From assembly GCA_002633025.1 (NCBI GenBank), contig NMRB01000070.1, positions 214,285 through 278,284 of the forward strand: a stretch of 64,000 bases of DNA. Direction: 5' to 3'. The DNA comes from Notospermus geniculatus (taxonomy: Eukaryota > Nemertea > Pilidiophora > Heteronemertea > Lineidae). The notes beneath the pieces were generated by a model. It did no database searches. It was not told the DNA's origin and saw nothing but the letters and a program-made list of their open reading frames with translations. Each line of letters starts with the position of its first letter. Position 1 is the first letter of the stretch. Both the position numbers and the translations under genes were made by a program. Below are positions 25,252-37,288 of the stretch, one piece after another.

Positions 25252-28200
25252 ATATATTACCAAGGAAAACGTTTTATTGTCTTGTCTGTAGTCTTCAGAG
25301 TCATTCAACAAGAACATTTATATTCACCTGGTTGCATGTGCAACATTCGTCTGCTTTACGGATGAATACAGTTACAGACATCTTAGAAATGATTCCCCAG
25401 ATTTTCTCCAGATTTTTCCGTATCGAACAACTTCAGGCAGTTTGTGATGATCATGTAATTCCACGCCCCCAATGAATAGAAATTCGATTCTGCTTCATCA
25501 CATATCATTGTTGTGGTTGTTGGTAAACCGAGAACCAATTCCTCTTCTGCCGGGGACGCCTTTCAAAGCTACAAAGCATAAAAGAACCAGATAACGCTAC
25601 AGCAGGATTGAAGACGTCGTGGCCTATCATGTCTGCGCCAGACTAAAAGCTCGTAACACGATTGTTAAGAAAAAAAATAACGTCTTTCACTATTGTCGCT
25701 GGCCTGTATCTCAAGACAGTATTGGCAACACTAATGTGAAAATATTATAATCTGGGAACAGCCAATAGGCATACCCAGTCATCGTCATTGACTGTACTGA
25801 TTTTAGCCAACAGCATATCTAATGAACTGTCCTTGTCCACTTGAATCAATGGCTACTTGTCTGAGAGCGAGGAAAATCGTACCAAAGGAGATAGCAACTT
25901 TTCCGTCATACATGTAGCACTAGCAGTGTTGATTTCTTCGTTGGGAACGATTGCTTGGCGTTGGATCTCAGACGTTGTCTTTCTGTTGTCACTTTCGTTT
26001 TTCTTTCTAATGATGGAGGAAAACGAATACATGTAGTATAATGGTACAGTGTGGTACATGTATAATGGTATACACGTGGTATAATGGTATAGTACCGTTG
26101 GCCTATAGTATAATTGTCTTAGGTTCATAATAGTAAAAAGAACATTCGTCTCCAGTATACTAACTTCGTAATGGTAAAAAGAGCGTCTCTAATGTGTTCT
26201 TCTTTTTCGGGGCCAGTCCGAATGCAATGGGCATCCTAGCTACGATAGAGGGCAGCACACCGAAACTCGGTCCTATACAATGGACGGCTTTTGTGTGGCA
26301 AATTGATCAGGACCGAGTTGTCAGTTTCATTTCAATAGATTTAACCACTGGTGACACCTATTGAGGGAGTGAGCTAGGGTCCTCATTATACGTCTGTAAT
26401 CCGTCATCACAGTAAGTTACGTATGTTGACATTTAATTCTCCGCCTTTGCAAACCCCGAAAGGCCATACGGTCTCTGGACAGTTTCACTTTCTAGACTCC
26501 AGATTCAAAATTACGATAACGCGCTTATGGCATGTGATGGTGTCAAATGTCCCAGTTACTCCCGAATGGAACTTGAGCCTCTGTGCTCCGGGCAGGAAAA
26601 GGTCAACAAGGGTTTTCAATATCTGTGGGGATTTCTGAGAATGCTATACTGGATATAAGCCAAAGAGAGATTTTTCACCTCCGCGCCTTTGATCCCAAAG
26701 GTTACATTAAATTGAATGAGTAGCGTACGATTAACAGCCAACATCAGAAACAACTTATCTTTATTTGTTTTTTGGTAGCATCGATGAAAAATGCATCGCG
26801 TCGTATTGTCATACATGTAATTAAGTAGGCCTACGAATTCCTGATGAACTTTTCATGGTGACTGTAGGCTTACAGTAGCTTTGAGTCAGATGATTTAGGT
26901 AATGTCGGGGTGCGTCGCGAACAAACGCCAACGTACGGACAAGACCTTTGTGCTTCGGTATTGTAGAATGTTCTTTAAAGATACACTTACTTATTTTTTA
27001 TAAAATTCTCTTTGTTAACGTTCTATCGACTGCTTTTATGTTCGGCGGGCGCAGCGCAAAAGCATTTTGAAAAAAAGAGGTTAAATGGACGAGGCCTGAT
27101 ATCTGAGCATGAAAGAAAAAAAATGAATTTGATACACCTTTGATGTGCTCCTTACAACGAAGGTTGAAACATAAACAGATTGGGTTGAAAGCTGAGCACT
27201 TTATGATTTAAGCTTTGTAACGACTTTCAACTTTCGTGCTTAATAGGCCTGGTCCGTTTTCAGAGTAACGTTGAAAACCTATACGTCAGCTTTTCACATC
27301 ACGTGTCTGAACTCTGAAGACACGACATTAGGCTAATTAATGCGGAAAGACATTCTCTATCGCTTGCTGAATGGTTCTAAACGCGGATGTCGAACCGAAT
27401 ACCTCAGAGGTGACAGCACTGATACCATGAGTGCGCCACTCTGACAACCGACGAGAAGGCACAAGTACTTGGCTGTATTCTTTGATAAGTTTTGGTCAAT
27501 AAAAATGAGACAAAAGCTGATCTTCACAAGATCAGGAATACATTTTGTACAAGAGCCGTCTGGTTGTATATCACACTGGTTTGAACCGAGCCTGACAGTA
27601 AAACGTATTGAAATTTAAAAAAGTAACCCCAAGAGACTGCACTTTGATGACATCTCTGCATTCGCCTTTGACATTTTCATCTCATTGATACTGGTGAGTT
27701 GCTTTTTTCATCACCGTTAGTACGAAGTTTGGGGATTGCTTTAAACACACACAACGTACTCGGTTTCTTCAGTATAGTATCATGGTTCTGTGCAGCGACT
27801 GAAAGCGTAAACAGACGTGAAAATCCTGGAGTTGCGATTTTTGTCAACATCGTCGCAACATATTCTCATGTGAACCCGGTTTGCTTGCTTTTAACGATGA
27901 TAATCCAGGCACCTGTGTTGCCATGACTCACTGACATTGGACGAAGTGAAGTCTTAATAGTCGCAGCATGCATAAACAAGCCATTCCTTGCCTCAGAGAA
28001 GCCCTTACGACCTGTTCGGCCTTCTTTCCATCAACTATTCATTTGTATCGACCGAACCTCTGCAAAGTGGAACAACAGGTTAGCCGGTTGAATACAGAAT
28101 CACGCCGGTCGTTGTGATTTCTTAATGTTCCCATTATCTCCACGGCGATATTTGATTTGATTTCAATTCGCAATCAACTTCGCAGCATTCGCTTGAAAAC

Positions 28201-28442
28201 AACTTCCAAACTTCTCAAACTTTATTTCTAATAAGCTTACTTCTTCCAAGCCATTCCTACGACGACGGCATCGAAGTTCCTCACATCGAAATCTCCAGTC
28301 GCCTCAGAACACCGAAAAGGTGTATCACGCGAAACATGTTTTTCCGGGCGCAACATCAAAGAAATATTCATTGATATGACCTGGTGAAAAAAGCATCTGC
28401 GAGTGCCAGCTGAGAAAGAAGCTGAAGGAATAGTATTGAGAC

Positions 28443-29002
28443 GTATTCTGTAGACGTGTTGCCGTCTTTGGGTAGGCCACAGTATGACTCGGCTACGGAA
28501 AGAGAATCAATAGGAAAGGCTAACGTAGATCTAATTTTGTTTCCTATTCTATCGGCTTTTCTGAACTTTTTTATCTTCCTTCAAATCTGACCGAGCTAGT
28601 TTTACAACGAATTCCAAAGTTATCTCTTCTACCAGATCATATTCATCAGCTTGATATCTTTTACTTTTCATCAGCTTGATATCTTTTTACTTTTCTTGTT
28701 GTTTTTCTCGAATGAACAGAATTTTCCCTTCGTTCACCTGAGGATGTTATGTGAGAATGACAACAACCCAAGTTTTGTGGATTAGGTGACATTTTCCAAA
28801 AAATAGTCCACGAGGCACATGCTTAGGTCTCAGTCTGTGAAGTGCATGTGGACTTTACGTACCATTCGCTTTATTTGGATGAAATTTTCAGATTGAATAT
28901 TGTGTAAAGTGTTCCACGTTAGAAGGCTGCCAAACCTGACGCGATAGCGGTGACAGACTGGCGCGTAAGCAACGCGTCGGGAAAGCGTTCAACCAATCGG
29001 GG
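28443..29002 (+). repeat. 560-bp direct duplication, first copy
   Basis: This is nearly identical to 29094-29652, with only a handful of differences such as GGCTAACG versus GGCAAACG and CAGCTTGAT versus CAGCCCGAT. The copy ends abruptly at an ambiguous base (29003), in the middle of the fold-back that is complete in the second copy. The 1-2% divergence and the n at the breakpoint fit two haplotypes placed side by side by the assembler. A genuine recent duplication is the alternative. Confidence 0.85.
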
Positions 29003-29093
29003 NCCAGACCCCCCGTTTAGGCTTCACTTTTTCGGTCCTCACCAACTTTGTCGAGCTACGCCCCCCCTTTCTGTGAATCCTGGATCCGGCCCT

Positions 29094-29652
29094 GTATTCT
29101 GTAGACGTGTTGCCGTCTTTGGGTAGGCCACAGTATGACTCGGCTACGGAAAGAGAATCAATAGGAAAGGCAAACGTAGATCTAATTTTGTTTCCTATTC
29201 TATCGGCTTTTCTGAACTTTTTTATCTTCCTTCAAATCTGACCGAGCTAGTTTAACAACGAATTCCAAAGTTATCTCTTCTACCAGATCATATTCATCAG
29301 CCCGATATCTTTTACTTTTCATCAGCTTGATATCTTTTACTTTTCTTGTTGTTTTTCTCGAATGAACAGAATTTTCCCTTCCTTCACCTGAGGATGTTAT
29401 GTGAGAATGACAACAACCCAAGTTTTGTGGATTAGGTGACATTTTCCAAAAAATAGTCCACGAGGCACATGCTTAGGTCTCAGTCTGTGAAGTGCATGTG
29501 GACTTTACGTACCATTCGCTTTATTTGGATGAAATTTTCAGATTGAATATTGTGTAAAGTGTTCCACGTTAGAAGGCTGCCAAACCTGACGCGATAGCGG
29601 TGACAGACTGGCGCGTAAGCAACGCGTCGGGAAAGCGTTCAACCAATCGGGG
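29094..29652 (+). repeat. 560-bp direct duplication, second copy
   Basis: This copy continues uninterrupted into the complete fold-back element at 29596-29743. Between the copies lies about 90 bp containing CGCCCCCCCTTTCTG and CCTGGATCCGGCCCT, which resembles the ends of the C/G-run element at 35512. That leaves open a third explanation: a repeat-mediated insertion between duplicated segments. Confidence 0.85.
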
Positions 29653-29743
29653 AGGTGGTAACACGGATCGAAACCCCTACCAAAGAATCTGATTGGCGGA
29701 ACGCCTGCAGGACGCGCCGCGTACACGCCAGTCTGTCACCGCC
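29596..29743. mobile_element. GC-rich fold-back element
   Basis: GCGGTGACAGACTGGCG at the left pairs with CGCCAGTCTGTCACCGC at the right without mismatch. Pairing continues inward with mismatches through CGCGTC and AAGCGTTC to CCAATC, giving arms of about 55 bp. A left half (28946-29002) is present in the first copy of the 560-bp duplication and stops at the n. Confidence 0.7.
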
Positions 29744-30054
29744 TTTAGAATGACCAGAAGCTGTCGAAAGTCTTAAGTTGGAAGAACGATATTGAGAGAG
29801 CGCAGCTGCTGACATGCATGAGATGTGGCAATATCAGTCGGGTTGTGTTTCTAGACACAGATATTCATGGGTAAAGGAATGATCCATCCTTTTAATCAAG
29901 TCTGACTACAGCCGGATTAATCAATTTAACCCATTGTTCTGCTTTCCTCTCGGAATATAGTACATGTATGTAAAATGTAGTTGTGAAGGTGGTAGGCAAG
30001 TTTCCACACCATGCGTGTAAAGTACACCACAAGCTTCAATCTTGAAATCAGACC

Positions 30055-30270
30055 TACAAAGATGGTGGCCTACTAGTTCTCCCACATGACGTCGTGACCA
30101 TTCATTTTCAAAGTACTGTATGATATAACACGCATCTGCTCAGACAATACCTATAAAACCATTGTGCCCATATGATTCTTTGACCAACTCAGCCCAGCCA
30201 CCATTGAATGGTATTTAGCTTCTGACGTCATAATGGTGAGAACTGTTGGATCGCCATCTTTGTTGGAAAG
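30055..30270. mobile_element. Fold-back with YY1-like and CRE-like arms
   Basis: ACAAAGATGG...AGTTCTCCCACATGACGTCG (30056-30093, with a variable stretch between) is matched on the minus strand by ACAAAGATGGCGATC...AGTTCTCACC...ATGACGTCA (30221-30262 read backwards). The arms are about 40 bp, separated by about 125 bp. The arm contains an AAGATGGCG word resembling the YY1 site and a TGACGTCA word identical to the CRE palindrome. Single arms of this repeat also sit at 58842 and 63775. Whether it is mobile DNA or a duplicated regulatory segment cannot be decided here. Confidence 0.5.
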
Positions 30271-30280
30271 TTCTGTAACG

Positions 30281-30406
30281 AGGCCTACTCTCTCTCTGCC
30301 AGTGTTCCTCTATGTACAGGCGTGACTTGACTTTTGGGGATATAGGCCTACTCTCTCTCTGCCAGTGTTCCTCTATGTACAGGCGTGACTTGACTTTTGG
30401 AGATAT
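30281..30406. repeat. 63-bp unit duplicated in tandem
   Basis: AGGCCTACTCTCTCTCTGCC...GGGGATAT is repeated once with a single visible change. The unit length is divisible by three, so a 155-codon minus-strand frame (30215-30682) stays open through both copies and repeats a 21-residue basic segment. That frame is the longest gap-free one in this part of the window, but it lacks recognisable domains, splice sites or composition that would argue for a gene. Confidence 0.85.
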
Positions 30407-30850
30407 ACATACAAACTTGTGAATCTGTTTCAACCGTGCCCGAACAGTGCGCGGTGGAACCCAATCGCTAGCAACACTGCCAGACGGTACACTTGTATCA
30501 TTCACGAAATGCTGACGTACATGTAGAGTACGTACTTTTAAAGAATGTACCATGTTGCCAGTTGGGTTATCAAACCTTTTCGTAATAAACCACTCTGACA
30601 TAATGAAGCTAGCTTTCCACAAATGTTGACAGCAAATTTCATGGGATTCACGTACAGTCACGAAGTTTATTATAATCCTCACCCATAAATATCAATAATT
30701 AAGGAAAATTCTTGTTTATCAGCAGCCACCAGCGATAACAAGGCGTGATTTTTACTCGTCTAACTGGTGTAATGAGTCTCCTGACGCTTTTGAAGAACGA
30801 TATTCTTACCCACGTGTGCCTGTACCAGCTGTAAAACTTCTTGTGAGTTT

Positions 30851-30990
30851 CTGAAACTCTCAGACTGCTTGGTAAAGATAGAAAACAAGTTGTTGCCAAA
30901 CTTTCATGCTGCCTGGTGGCACGATAGATAATAACTTGTTGCTAAACTTTCAGGCTGCCCAGTGGCAGATAGAAATGCTTGTTAAAAGTT
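30851..30990. repeat. Degenerate tandem repeat, ~46-bp unit, about three copies
   Basis: The phrases AAACTYTCAGRCTGCY, GTGGCAGATAGAA and AACTTGTTGCYAA recur in order at about 30853, 30899 and 30947. The third copy ends in what looks like a splice acceptor (TTTCAG at 30948-30953), but the other copies show that this is part of the repeat. Confidence 0.55.
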
Positions 30991-31049
30991 GTAATGCCGA
31001 AGTAGTGGAAACATCGTTGTCTGTCACCTCTGGGTTGCCTGTGCAAGTT

Positions 31050-31275
31050 CTGGTAAGTCTTGCCTCTCGGATGAGGTGCTCTCTCACGGCGCTATATGGA
31101 CTCATGTCCGAGATGTCACGGGTTCGATTCCTGGTCAAGTCCCCTAGTTTGTGCTTTGGTTTGAAAGGATCTGGTGAGTGTTGATGAGCTCAGCGAGTTT
31201 CTCAAAAAGGATTCTTAGGAGACCGGATGATAATGTGAAGCGCTTTGAGAGTGTGAAACACTGAAAACCCGCAAC
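31050..31275 (+). mobile_element. Probable tRNA-like SINE remnant
   Basis: GGGTTCGATTCC at about 31117 is a good RNA polymerase III B-box. It sits in TCACGGGTTCGATTCCTGG and is followed by a non-tRNA body and by GAAGCGCTTTGAGAGTGTG near 31236, a type of 3' end that I associate with animal tRNA-derived SINEs. A clear A-box and a cloverleaf are not visible, so it is not a functional tRNA gene. No direct repeats were found at its ends. Confidence 0.5.
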
Positions 31276-31289
31276 CCCAACCACACCAA

Positions 31290-33940
31290 TCGTATGTCCG
31301 TCAATTAAAGAAGCCAATCAGACTTCCTAACACTTCACCCAATCATAAATACCAATTAGTCTAAGATATCATGTATCCACACAGCTGAGTTGCAATCAAA
31401 CGCCTTCTTGCAAGACGACTTGCTGGCACAATGTTGTCAGATATTTCTGGACAGTCTATTTGAGGTCTCGATTGCCTAATAGTTGTCACAATAGAAGTAA
31501 TTTATGTAGTCTCGACTCTTATCCTTAATACATTAGCATCCAAGGAGGAACAATTGTTCTATCACAAGACGCCCCTGGTGACGTTCTTCTTTCGTCACAC
31601 TCTGAAGACTCGGGTCATGCTGTGATCCGAATGAGATGGCTCAAGGCCATCAGACCGTCCACCTTTGGATCATCAGTCACAAATTTGACTGCTTTGACCC
31701 AGGATTTGACAGACCTCCCTGGCGGAACTTCAGCTGTCAGCCTGGTGTATTGATTACCGATGACTTTTTGAAGTTATAGAAAGGTAAAAGCGACCAATGC
31801 AACACATACTGAGTTCGTCAAGTATTCTTTTTGGGCGGTGACGTGGGAGCGAGCGCTGAGAACCCATTAGGTTTCTTTCACTAAAGACTCACGCGAAGAC
31901 GCAGCGCGGTAAAGCCCCAAACCCTCATCCTCCACCTTACATGCCTTATTGAATAGGACAACTATGATTGGCTCTCGCTGACCCAACAATGTCAACGATT
32001 CTCCCCGCCTCCTCTACAATGACCATGAATGACCAGCGCCGTGCTTTGACGTTGTCTTTTCTTGCTTATGTTGTAAAAACCGCATTCGTTGCTCTTCACG
32101 GTCGTCGTTGTCTATTTGCAACAGTTTTTGTGTCCGCTAAACTCATCTAGCAAGGCAAAACTGTCAAATATCAGATTATATTTTTTATCATTAAATCATC
32201 AGCAGCAGGCAGGTTGATTGATTAACCGAGGGAAACAAGGGCGAAAAAAGGGAAACATCAGGGTATGTCATCTGATCAGCATCCAGATAAAAACATGAGA
32301 TAATATCTAATGTAATGAAACTAAAAATTTGTAACAAATGCTTCTTTTGTTCGCCCAAAAGAAAAAAGTAACTCTGGCTATTGGTTTAAACATACGCATA
32401 TTTCCCTACTTCTCTGCTTCCCGCTGCATGCATTCAACATCAAGTGGGCATAATCACAAGTTTTCATCCCCTCCCTTCCCACGAGACAAGATCGCCAACG
32501 GCGAAGAGAAAAACTAGCGAAAATCAATTGCGGTTTGAAGTATATGATATCCATTGGTGAAGTGGCCGTTCTCGAACTGTTGATTAAATTCTGCGTCTGG
32601 GAATTAAAGTTAGTCTCCTATTGCCGACCATGAATTCGTCTGGATGAAATTTGTCATGTGTATGCAAGCGTTTGACACGTGGTTATAATGTCCCAGCAGC
32701 CGACAGTAAATGCTTTTTATGAAGGGCAGAAGAACTTGCAGGATTGCCCCATGATAGGAAACCTAAATTACCAAGTATTCAAATTTGTCCACATTCTGAC
32801 CACAAATGAGCTAGGATGATAGTTTGAGAAATGTGCGTTTGCGAATGAGAAATGAACCACCATGTCACAATTGGTCATCTGCACCCAATATCTGGCACAC
32901 AATTGTCACCAGCGTTTATTTAGTGGAAGGAATAAAAGAAATATACACAAAGAAGCACCAAATGCGAGCCAATATATTGTGATTTTCAATAAATCATCGA
33001 AGACTAGTGCTCGTCAGCCAAAGATACCTCTAGTGCGTTTGAGTACAGGTTGTAAAATCAGTAATGATGGCCGACAAGAGACTCGGGCAGTGAATTATTA
33101 TTACTCGTGTTTTATTGGTTCGGTGGTATGTCGCTTGATTGCGATTGGCCGCTGGGACTCCATAGGCGTATTCTGAATGGTCGCGTAGAATGTACTGCGG
33201 CTCGTGTCGGACGACGAATCGCTGGCGGTCACATTTCGTCTAACTTTTTACTATTGGAGATGCGGATGGCATTGGATGCCTAATGTCCTCGTATGCTGCG
33301 CCCAATAAAAGGCGTATTTATACTGCTACATGTAGCAGGACAGAGCCTCGTCATTGGGTCCTCTGAAGCAAAATTGACACAACGTTAAAAAGAGTACGGC
33401 TGTTTCGTGTGTCTCCAGCAGAAACGCTTCTTTCGAATTAAAGATGCTAGTAGCTGATCAGAGCTAGCACTTTTTTTTATTGAAAAATAGCAGGGGACGT
33501 CGATTGATGAATATTTCACGATCATTAATAGGGTTGCCCGCGGACAGACTACGCTCAATTCACTGCAAGCCTCCGTGACGTATCGGCACCTTCGGCTATC
33601 GAAACGAGTCGTATGAATTATGAAATTACGACGGCACGAAATGGTCCCAGCGGAGTGGTCCTCATTTTTACATCCGTCAATTCGTATTTTTACCATGCAT
33701 CAATGAAAGGATTCACTCTACAGATAAATGGAACACTCAGGAAGTGTACCAAGTTTTGTGAAGGCTGATAGTTCGTCTCATTAGATTGCGTGGCCGGAAT
33801 GGCGTCCGCGTATCGTTTTTTCACCGAAAGACCATTATCAGGGCAAATTACTTCCATCTACTTGCAATTATCGCCATGATTTTGCCTCGCATGCAAATTC
33901 TAAGTAACAAAATCGTTGAATACTACTAGATTGAAAGACC
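31290..33940. other. 2.6 kb without a recognisable gene
   Basis: Frames of 103-104 codons at 32862-33176 (plus) and 33385-33696 (minus) have no recognisable domain. No repeat-family member was identified. Confidence 0.4.
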
Positions 33941-33941
33941 T

Positions 33942-34061
33942 TGGCTCGCATTTTAGAATGCTCCTCAACGTAAGGAGTTCCTCAAGGCTCTTGTTCTCCT
34001 GTTGAGAACAATAGCCTTGAGGAACTCTTTTACGTTGAGGAGCATTCTAAAATACGGGCCC
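33942..34061. mobile_element. Long hairpin element with GGGCCCGTATTTTAG end
   Basis: TTTTAGAATGCTCCTCAACGTAA (33951-33973) pairs exactly with TTACGTTGAGGAGCATTCTAAAA (34030-34052). Pairing resumes inward through GGAGTTCCTCAAGGCT against AGCCTTGAGGAACTC, with a roughly 20-bp loop holding TTGTTCTC...GAGAACAA. The right end reads ACGGGCC on the plus strand, so the terminus GGCCCGTATT resembles the hairpins at 53745 and 63657. CTT flanks both ends (33939-33941 and 34061-34063), a possible 3-bp target-site duplication. Confidence 0.7.
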
Positions 34062-35016
34062 TTCTCTTGGAATTTAAGAGTCGTGGTCAATCTTGATTTT
34101 TCTACACAACCTGGACGCCATAATATTGAGAGGAGGGAATACTGAGGAAAAGCGGAAGATGAACCGCCGCCCATACGAATTTAATTTGGATCATGCTATA
34201 TGTCACTGTCTATGTGTCATATTTACAGCGAGATAGAACCAATTCACCTAATCAATATGTCCTTTTCCTCTGGGTCGTCACAAATTGTCTGCGGACTAAC
34301 CACTCTGTTGTTTATCTGCGAAGTAATACATAAATATCAATCTGGATTTCTGATTGGTTGAATGTCGTCACGTGACTGCAACTTGGATTCCCAAGGGCCC
34401 ATTACAGTAACACATTTCACATGAATGTGTTATATTAGTATTTGATTGTGGGATGGGGATTTTGAGATTTTAGTTGGCAATCCAAATTGATTTCCAATAA
34501 GAATTAGACTTCCCATGACCCGACACTGTAATTCCCGTCCATAGTATGGACAACTACAGCGTCGTTTGCTAACTTGAGATTCCATTCAGGCCAATTATTC
34601 TTCAATGGTATTGGTTTTACTCTTCTCCGAAAAGTATTACTCCACTGATATTGAAATTTTGATGCAAGGATATTTATTTAGGAGTTTCTTGACAAGCCTT
34701 GCTGACAGTTTTCAAATCCAACTTGATAAACACACTTCAGTTCAAATCAATTTTTCTTTTGTTCATTTTCAAACAGCGACATTCAAAAATCGTTCTTTGT
34801 TTAAACTGACGCTTCACTAGTGACAGCCACTCTTGGGTGAAACAGTTCCCAAGCCGGTTGGTTTATTGACCCGCGCCAACATCAAACACCACTTTTGCCT
34901 TGATACGATTTTTGTTTGTCATATCCCAGGGAGATCGAATCAAAATGCCAATACAATGTTCTAATCAGTATTTTCGTACCCTTGAGCGGAGAAGAGGCTG
35001 CCACAAATCAAATGAT

Positions 35017-35222
35017 GCCATTTTTAGAAGTTCCATTCGGCTGCTAGCCTTCCAGTTCTTGATAAGGTTTTAATACATCTTTCCATACAATATGTGTCCA
35101 CACTCGCAGCCTGCACGCCATTTTCAGAAGTTCGACTGCCAGCCGTCGAGTTCTGGATGACGTTTTAATACAGTGGAACCTCGGTTGGGGACCACCTCGG
35201 TCCAAAGTGTGTCCACACTCGT
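35017..35222. repeat. Diverged tandem duplication, ~100-bp unit
   Basis: GCCATTTTTAGAAGTTCC...GTGTCCACACTCG (35017-35106) recurs as GCCATTTTCAGAAGTTCG...GTGTCCACACTCG (35117-35221). The second unit is longer because it carries extra sequence at 35171-35204, listed separately. Confidence 0.65.
35171..35204. mobile_element. Fragment resembling a pogo/Tigger-type terminus
   Basis: CAGTGGAACCTCGGTT preceded by TA is the kind of terminal sequence found on pogo/Tigger-like Tc1-mariner elements. It lies in only one of two otherwise parallel repeat units and ends near GGTCCAA. Only one end is evident, so it is a fragment or solo terminus. Assignment is from memory of the family and is tentative. Confidence 0.35.
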
Positions 35223-35511
35223 ACACGAATCCAAACATGGCTTACGCTTTCTCTCAAAGACTTCAACATGTTACAGCACATTTCACTCCATTTCGTATTA
35301 ATGATACAGCGTTCCATTTGCTGGATAAACATTTTCTTAGGGAGTCTGCTGACGTCGTGGTGTTTATACAAGTACTTTTATTGCAATTTCGCTATTTGGT
35401 ACTTGGAGTAAATTCATGATTTACCATGCTTACCACGTCGAGGCTCCCTTAATTTCATAACTCACAGTCATAGGATAAAACTCATGACGTGCAGTTGGAG
35501 TAGGATAACCT

Positions 35512-36247
35512 CATAGGCGGATCTAGGGGGGGTGTTCAGGGGGTTCGATACCCCCCCTTGGCGGCCGCGGTGACCATTTAAAAAAATGCATTTCTGGTTT
35601 AAAGAAGAGTTCGGAGCATACAATAGTGTTCCCACGGCATTGATAGCATCCAATCGAAGGCGTAGGTAATCCCGACCCCACTCCCGAGGTGCCACGACGT
35701 AACTAGAGTCATGGGCGTCTCCAGGGGGTCGGCGGTGCGAATGACCCCCCCCCCCTTTGGCGAACAGTGCCTTCGCATTCAAAGCAACGCGTTGAGGAGG
35801 ACACAGGGCCGATTGCTGAATGACCAATAGTGCACAGTAACTATTCTGCTCCCTTTTTAACGCACCCTCAGAGCCTTATGGTCCCTCCTCCGCATGAAAC
35901 GAGTCAGTGCAATCATAGGTCAAAGATTTCTGGCTGATGTTGACATCAAAAGACTGATTTCGGGCGTGGTTTTTAGGAACAAAACGTCACAGGAAAATGC
36001 CCCAGAACGCGTCTCAGAGCATCTAGATTTTCAAATTTTCCTGGGGGAGGCCCCCAGACCCCCGCCTTCGGCCCACGCCAACGCGCTTTCACTCATTGAC
36101 ATGAGTAACACCACCGTCAGTGGCTTCGGATACAAACCCTAGTCATTTTTTTCATTGCACATTCCTGCATCATGTACATGTACATGTACTTGTTCCATTT
36201 GTCGATGCTGAACCCCCCCGTTGCCAAAATCCTAGATCCGCCCCTGA
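35512..36247. mobile_element. C/G-run repeat element with GGCGGATCTAGG ends
   Basis: The left end reads AGGCGGATCTAGGGGGGG. The right end read on the minus strand gives GGGGCGGATCTAGGATTTTG. Internal landmarks are GTTCGATACCCCCCC, TGACCCCCCCCCCC and CTGGGGGAGGCCCCC. This style of repeat (GGCGGATCTAGGA with long G or C runs) is widespread in marine invertebrate genomes. A 119-codon minus-strand frame inside it is not convincing as a gene. The same terminal words occur in the spacer at 29004-29093. Confidence 0.5.
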
Positions 36248-36341
36248 ACCTAATGGTTTCTTTCGGCACCAGAATTGGTCATGATAGTTTCCTTGGTTCA
36301 AATGGACGACCTCGCAAAAAATTACAAATTTAATGATATAA

Positions 36342-36441
36342 CCCACGCATAGACTTCGATTACACGCCGGTTAACAAAGCCTTCACAAAGGGTTCGCGAC
36401 CGTGAAACCATTGTTGATCGGCGTGTCCATATACCGTGTGC
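36342..36441. mobile_element. Fold-back element, family C, old copy
   Basis: The phrases ATAGACTTCGATTACACGCC, GTTAACAAAGCCTTCAC and GGCGTGTCCATATACCGTG correspond in reverse orientation to the better-preserved element at 56980. The arms no longer pair perfectly, as expected of an old insertion. Confidence 0.5.
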
Positions 36442-37070
36442 AGCTCTCTGTAATCGCGACCGCTCGGCCCACATGACAACTGATTGCATCCCCCTTCGTG
36501 CAGAAGTTTGCATTTGTCACAGGACATTCATTTTGACTCGAAAGTGCCTGAGGCACGAGGGAGACCCCGGTGGGGGTCGAAAATTTGCAAATATCGGAGA
36601 CGACTTCTATTTTATACTGCCCCGTTAAGTAACCAGGAACCAGGATGCAGCCATCGCTCTTCCGAGGCCTTCAGCCTATACTACGTTTCCTGACTTGAGA
36701 AACGTACTGAGGGAATTGACATCTTCGCAGGCCAAGATTCCGTGGAAGAAAACTTTATGAATCATTTTGTCGTGGCTATGAGGGCAAGAATGATATCATG
36801 GAAGGAAGACAACAGCACAGAACCAGATTTGAATAGACGTCGAATTGTGTCGGGGGAATTTATCTGCTGATCAAACTTCTTGTAGCAAATCTCATCGTCG
36901 ATTTGGCATCAGTGCTCGACGATGATTGATCTGATTACCATGACTGATAGGTGACTGACACTCGTAATGTATTGACTCACCATGATGCACTTCTTCTACG
37001 AACCGTTACTCAAACATCAATTGCATCGGTTCGAACGTCGTTCGCTCTCACTGCCAGTGGCTATTTTGAA

Positions 37071-37288
37071 GGGAGTAAGAAATAAAAGTGGTAAATTTTG
37101 GAATTTTGCACGAATTTTTCAATTTCTCAAATTGGGAGAAACATTTTTCCCACAATGACATGAGCATTTTGTTTGATTATTCCGGAGATATTTCTCAAAA
37201 TGGGAAAACATTTTCTCCCGATTTGAGAAATTGAAAAATTCGTGCAAAATTTCCCACCTCTTATTTTCCACTTTTATTTCTTACTCCC
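37071..37288. mobile_element. AT-rich fold-back element
   Basis: GGGAGTAAGAAATAAAAGTGG at the left is complementary to CCACTTTTATTTCTTACTCCC at the right. Pairing continues through TTTTGCACGAATTTTTCAATTTCTCAAAT-type sequence to GGGAGAAA, giving arms of about 85 bp. The central 50 bp (AATGACATGAGC...CCGGAGATA) is unpaired. There is no coding potential and I found no convincing flanking direct repeat. Confidence 0.75.

Larger units (their letters stand above)
23544..28442. other. 4.9 kb with no gene beyond the listed repeats
   Basis: The longest frame is 102 codons (24694-25002, plus) with no recognisable domain. Around 26030-26110 there is low-complexity sequence built on TATAATGGTA. AACTCGGTCCT (26264) and AGGACCGAGTT (26309) form a short inverted pair. 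ACGAAGGTTGAAA near 27157 is complementary to TTTCAACTTTCGT near 27224. Confidence 0.4.

Noticed and set aside
30954-31052. An apparently perfect 33-codon exon between TTTCAG and GTAAGT.
   Set aside because: The acceptor is one copy of a degenerate 46-bp tandem repeat and the donor lies at the head of the adjacent SINE-like sequence, so both signals are explained by repeats.
35468-35827. A 119-codon minus-strand frame rich in glycine and arginine.
   Set aside because: It lies in a C/G-run repeat element whose composition keeps frames open.
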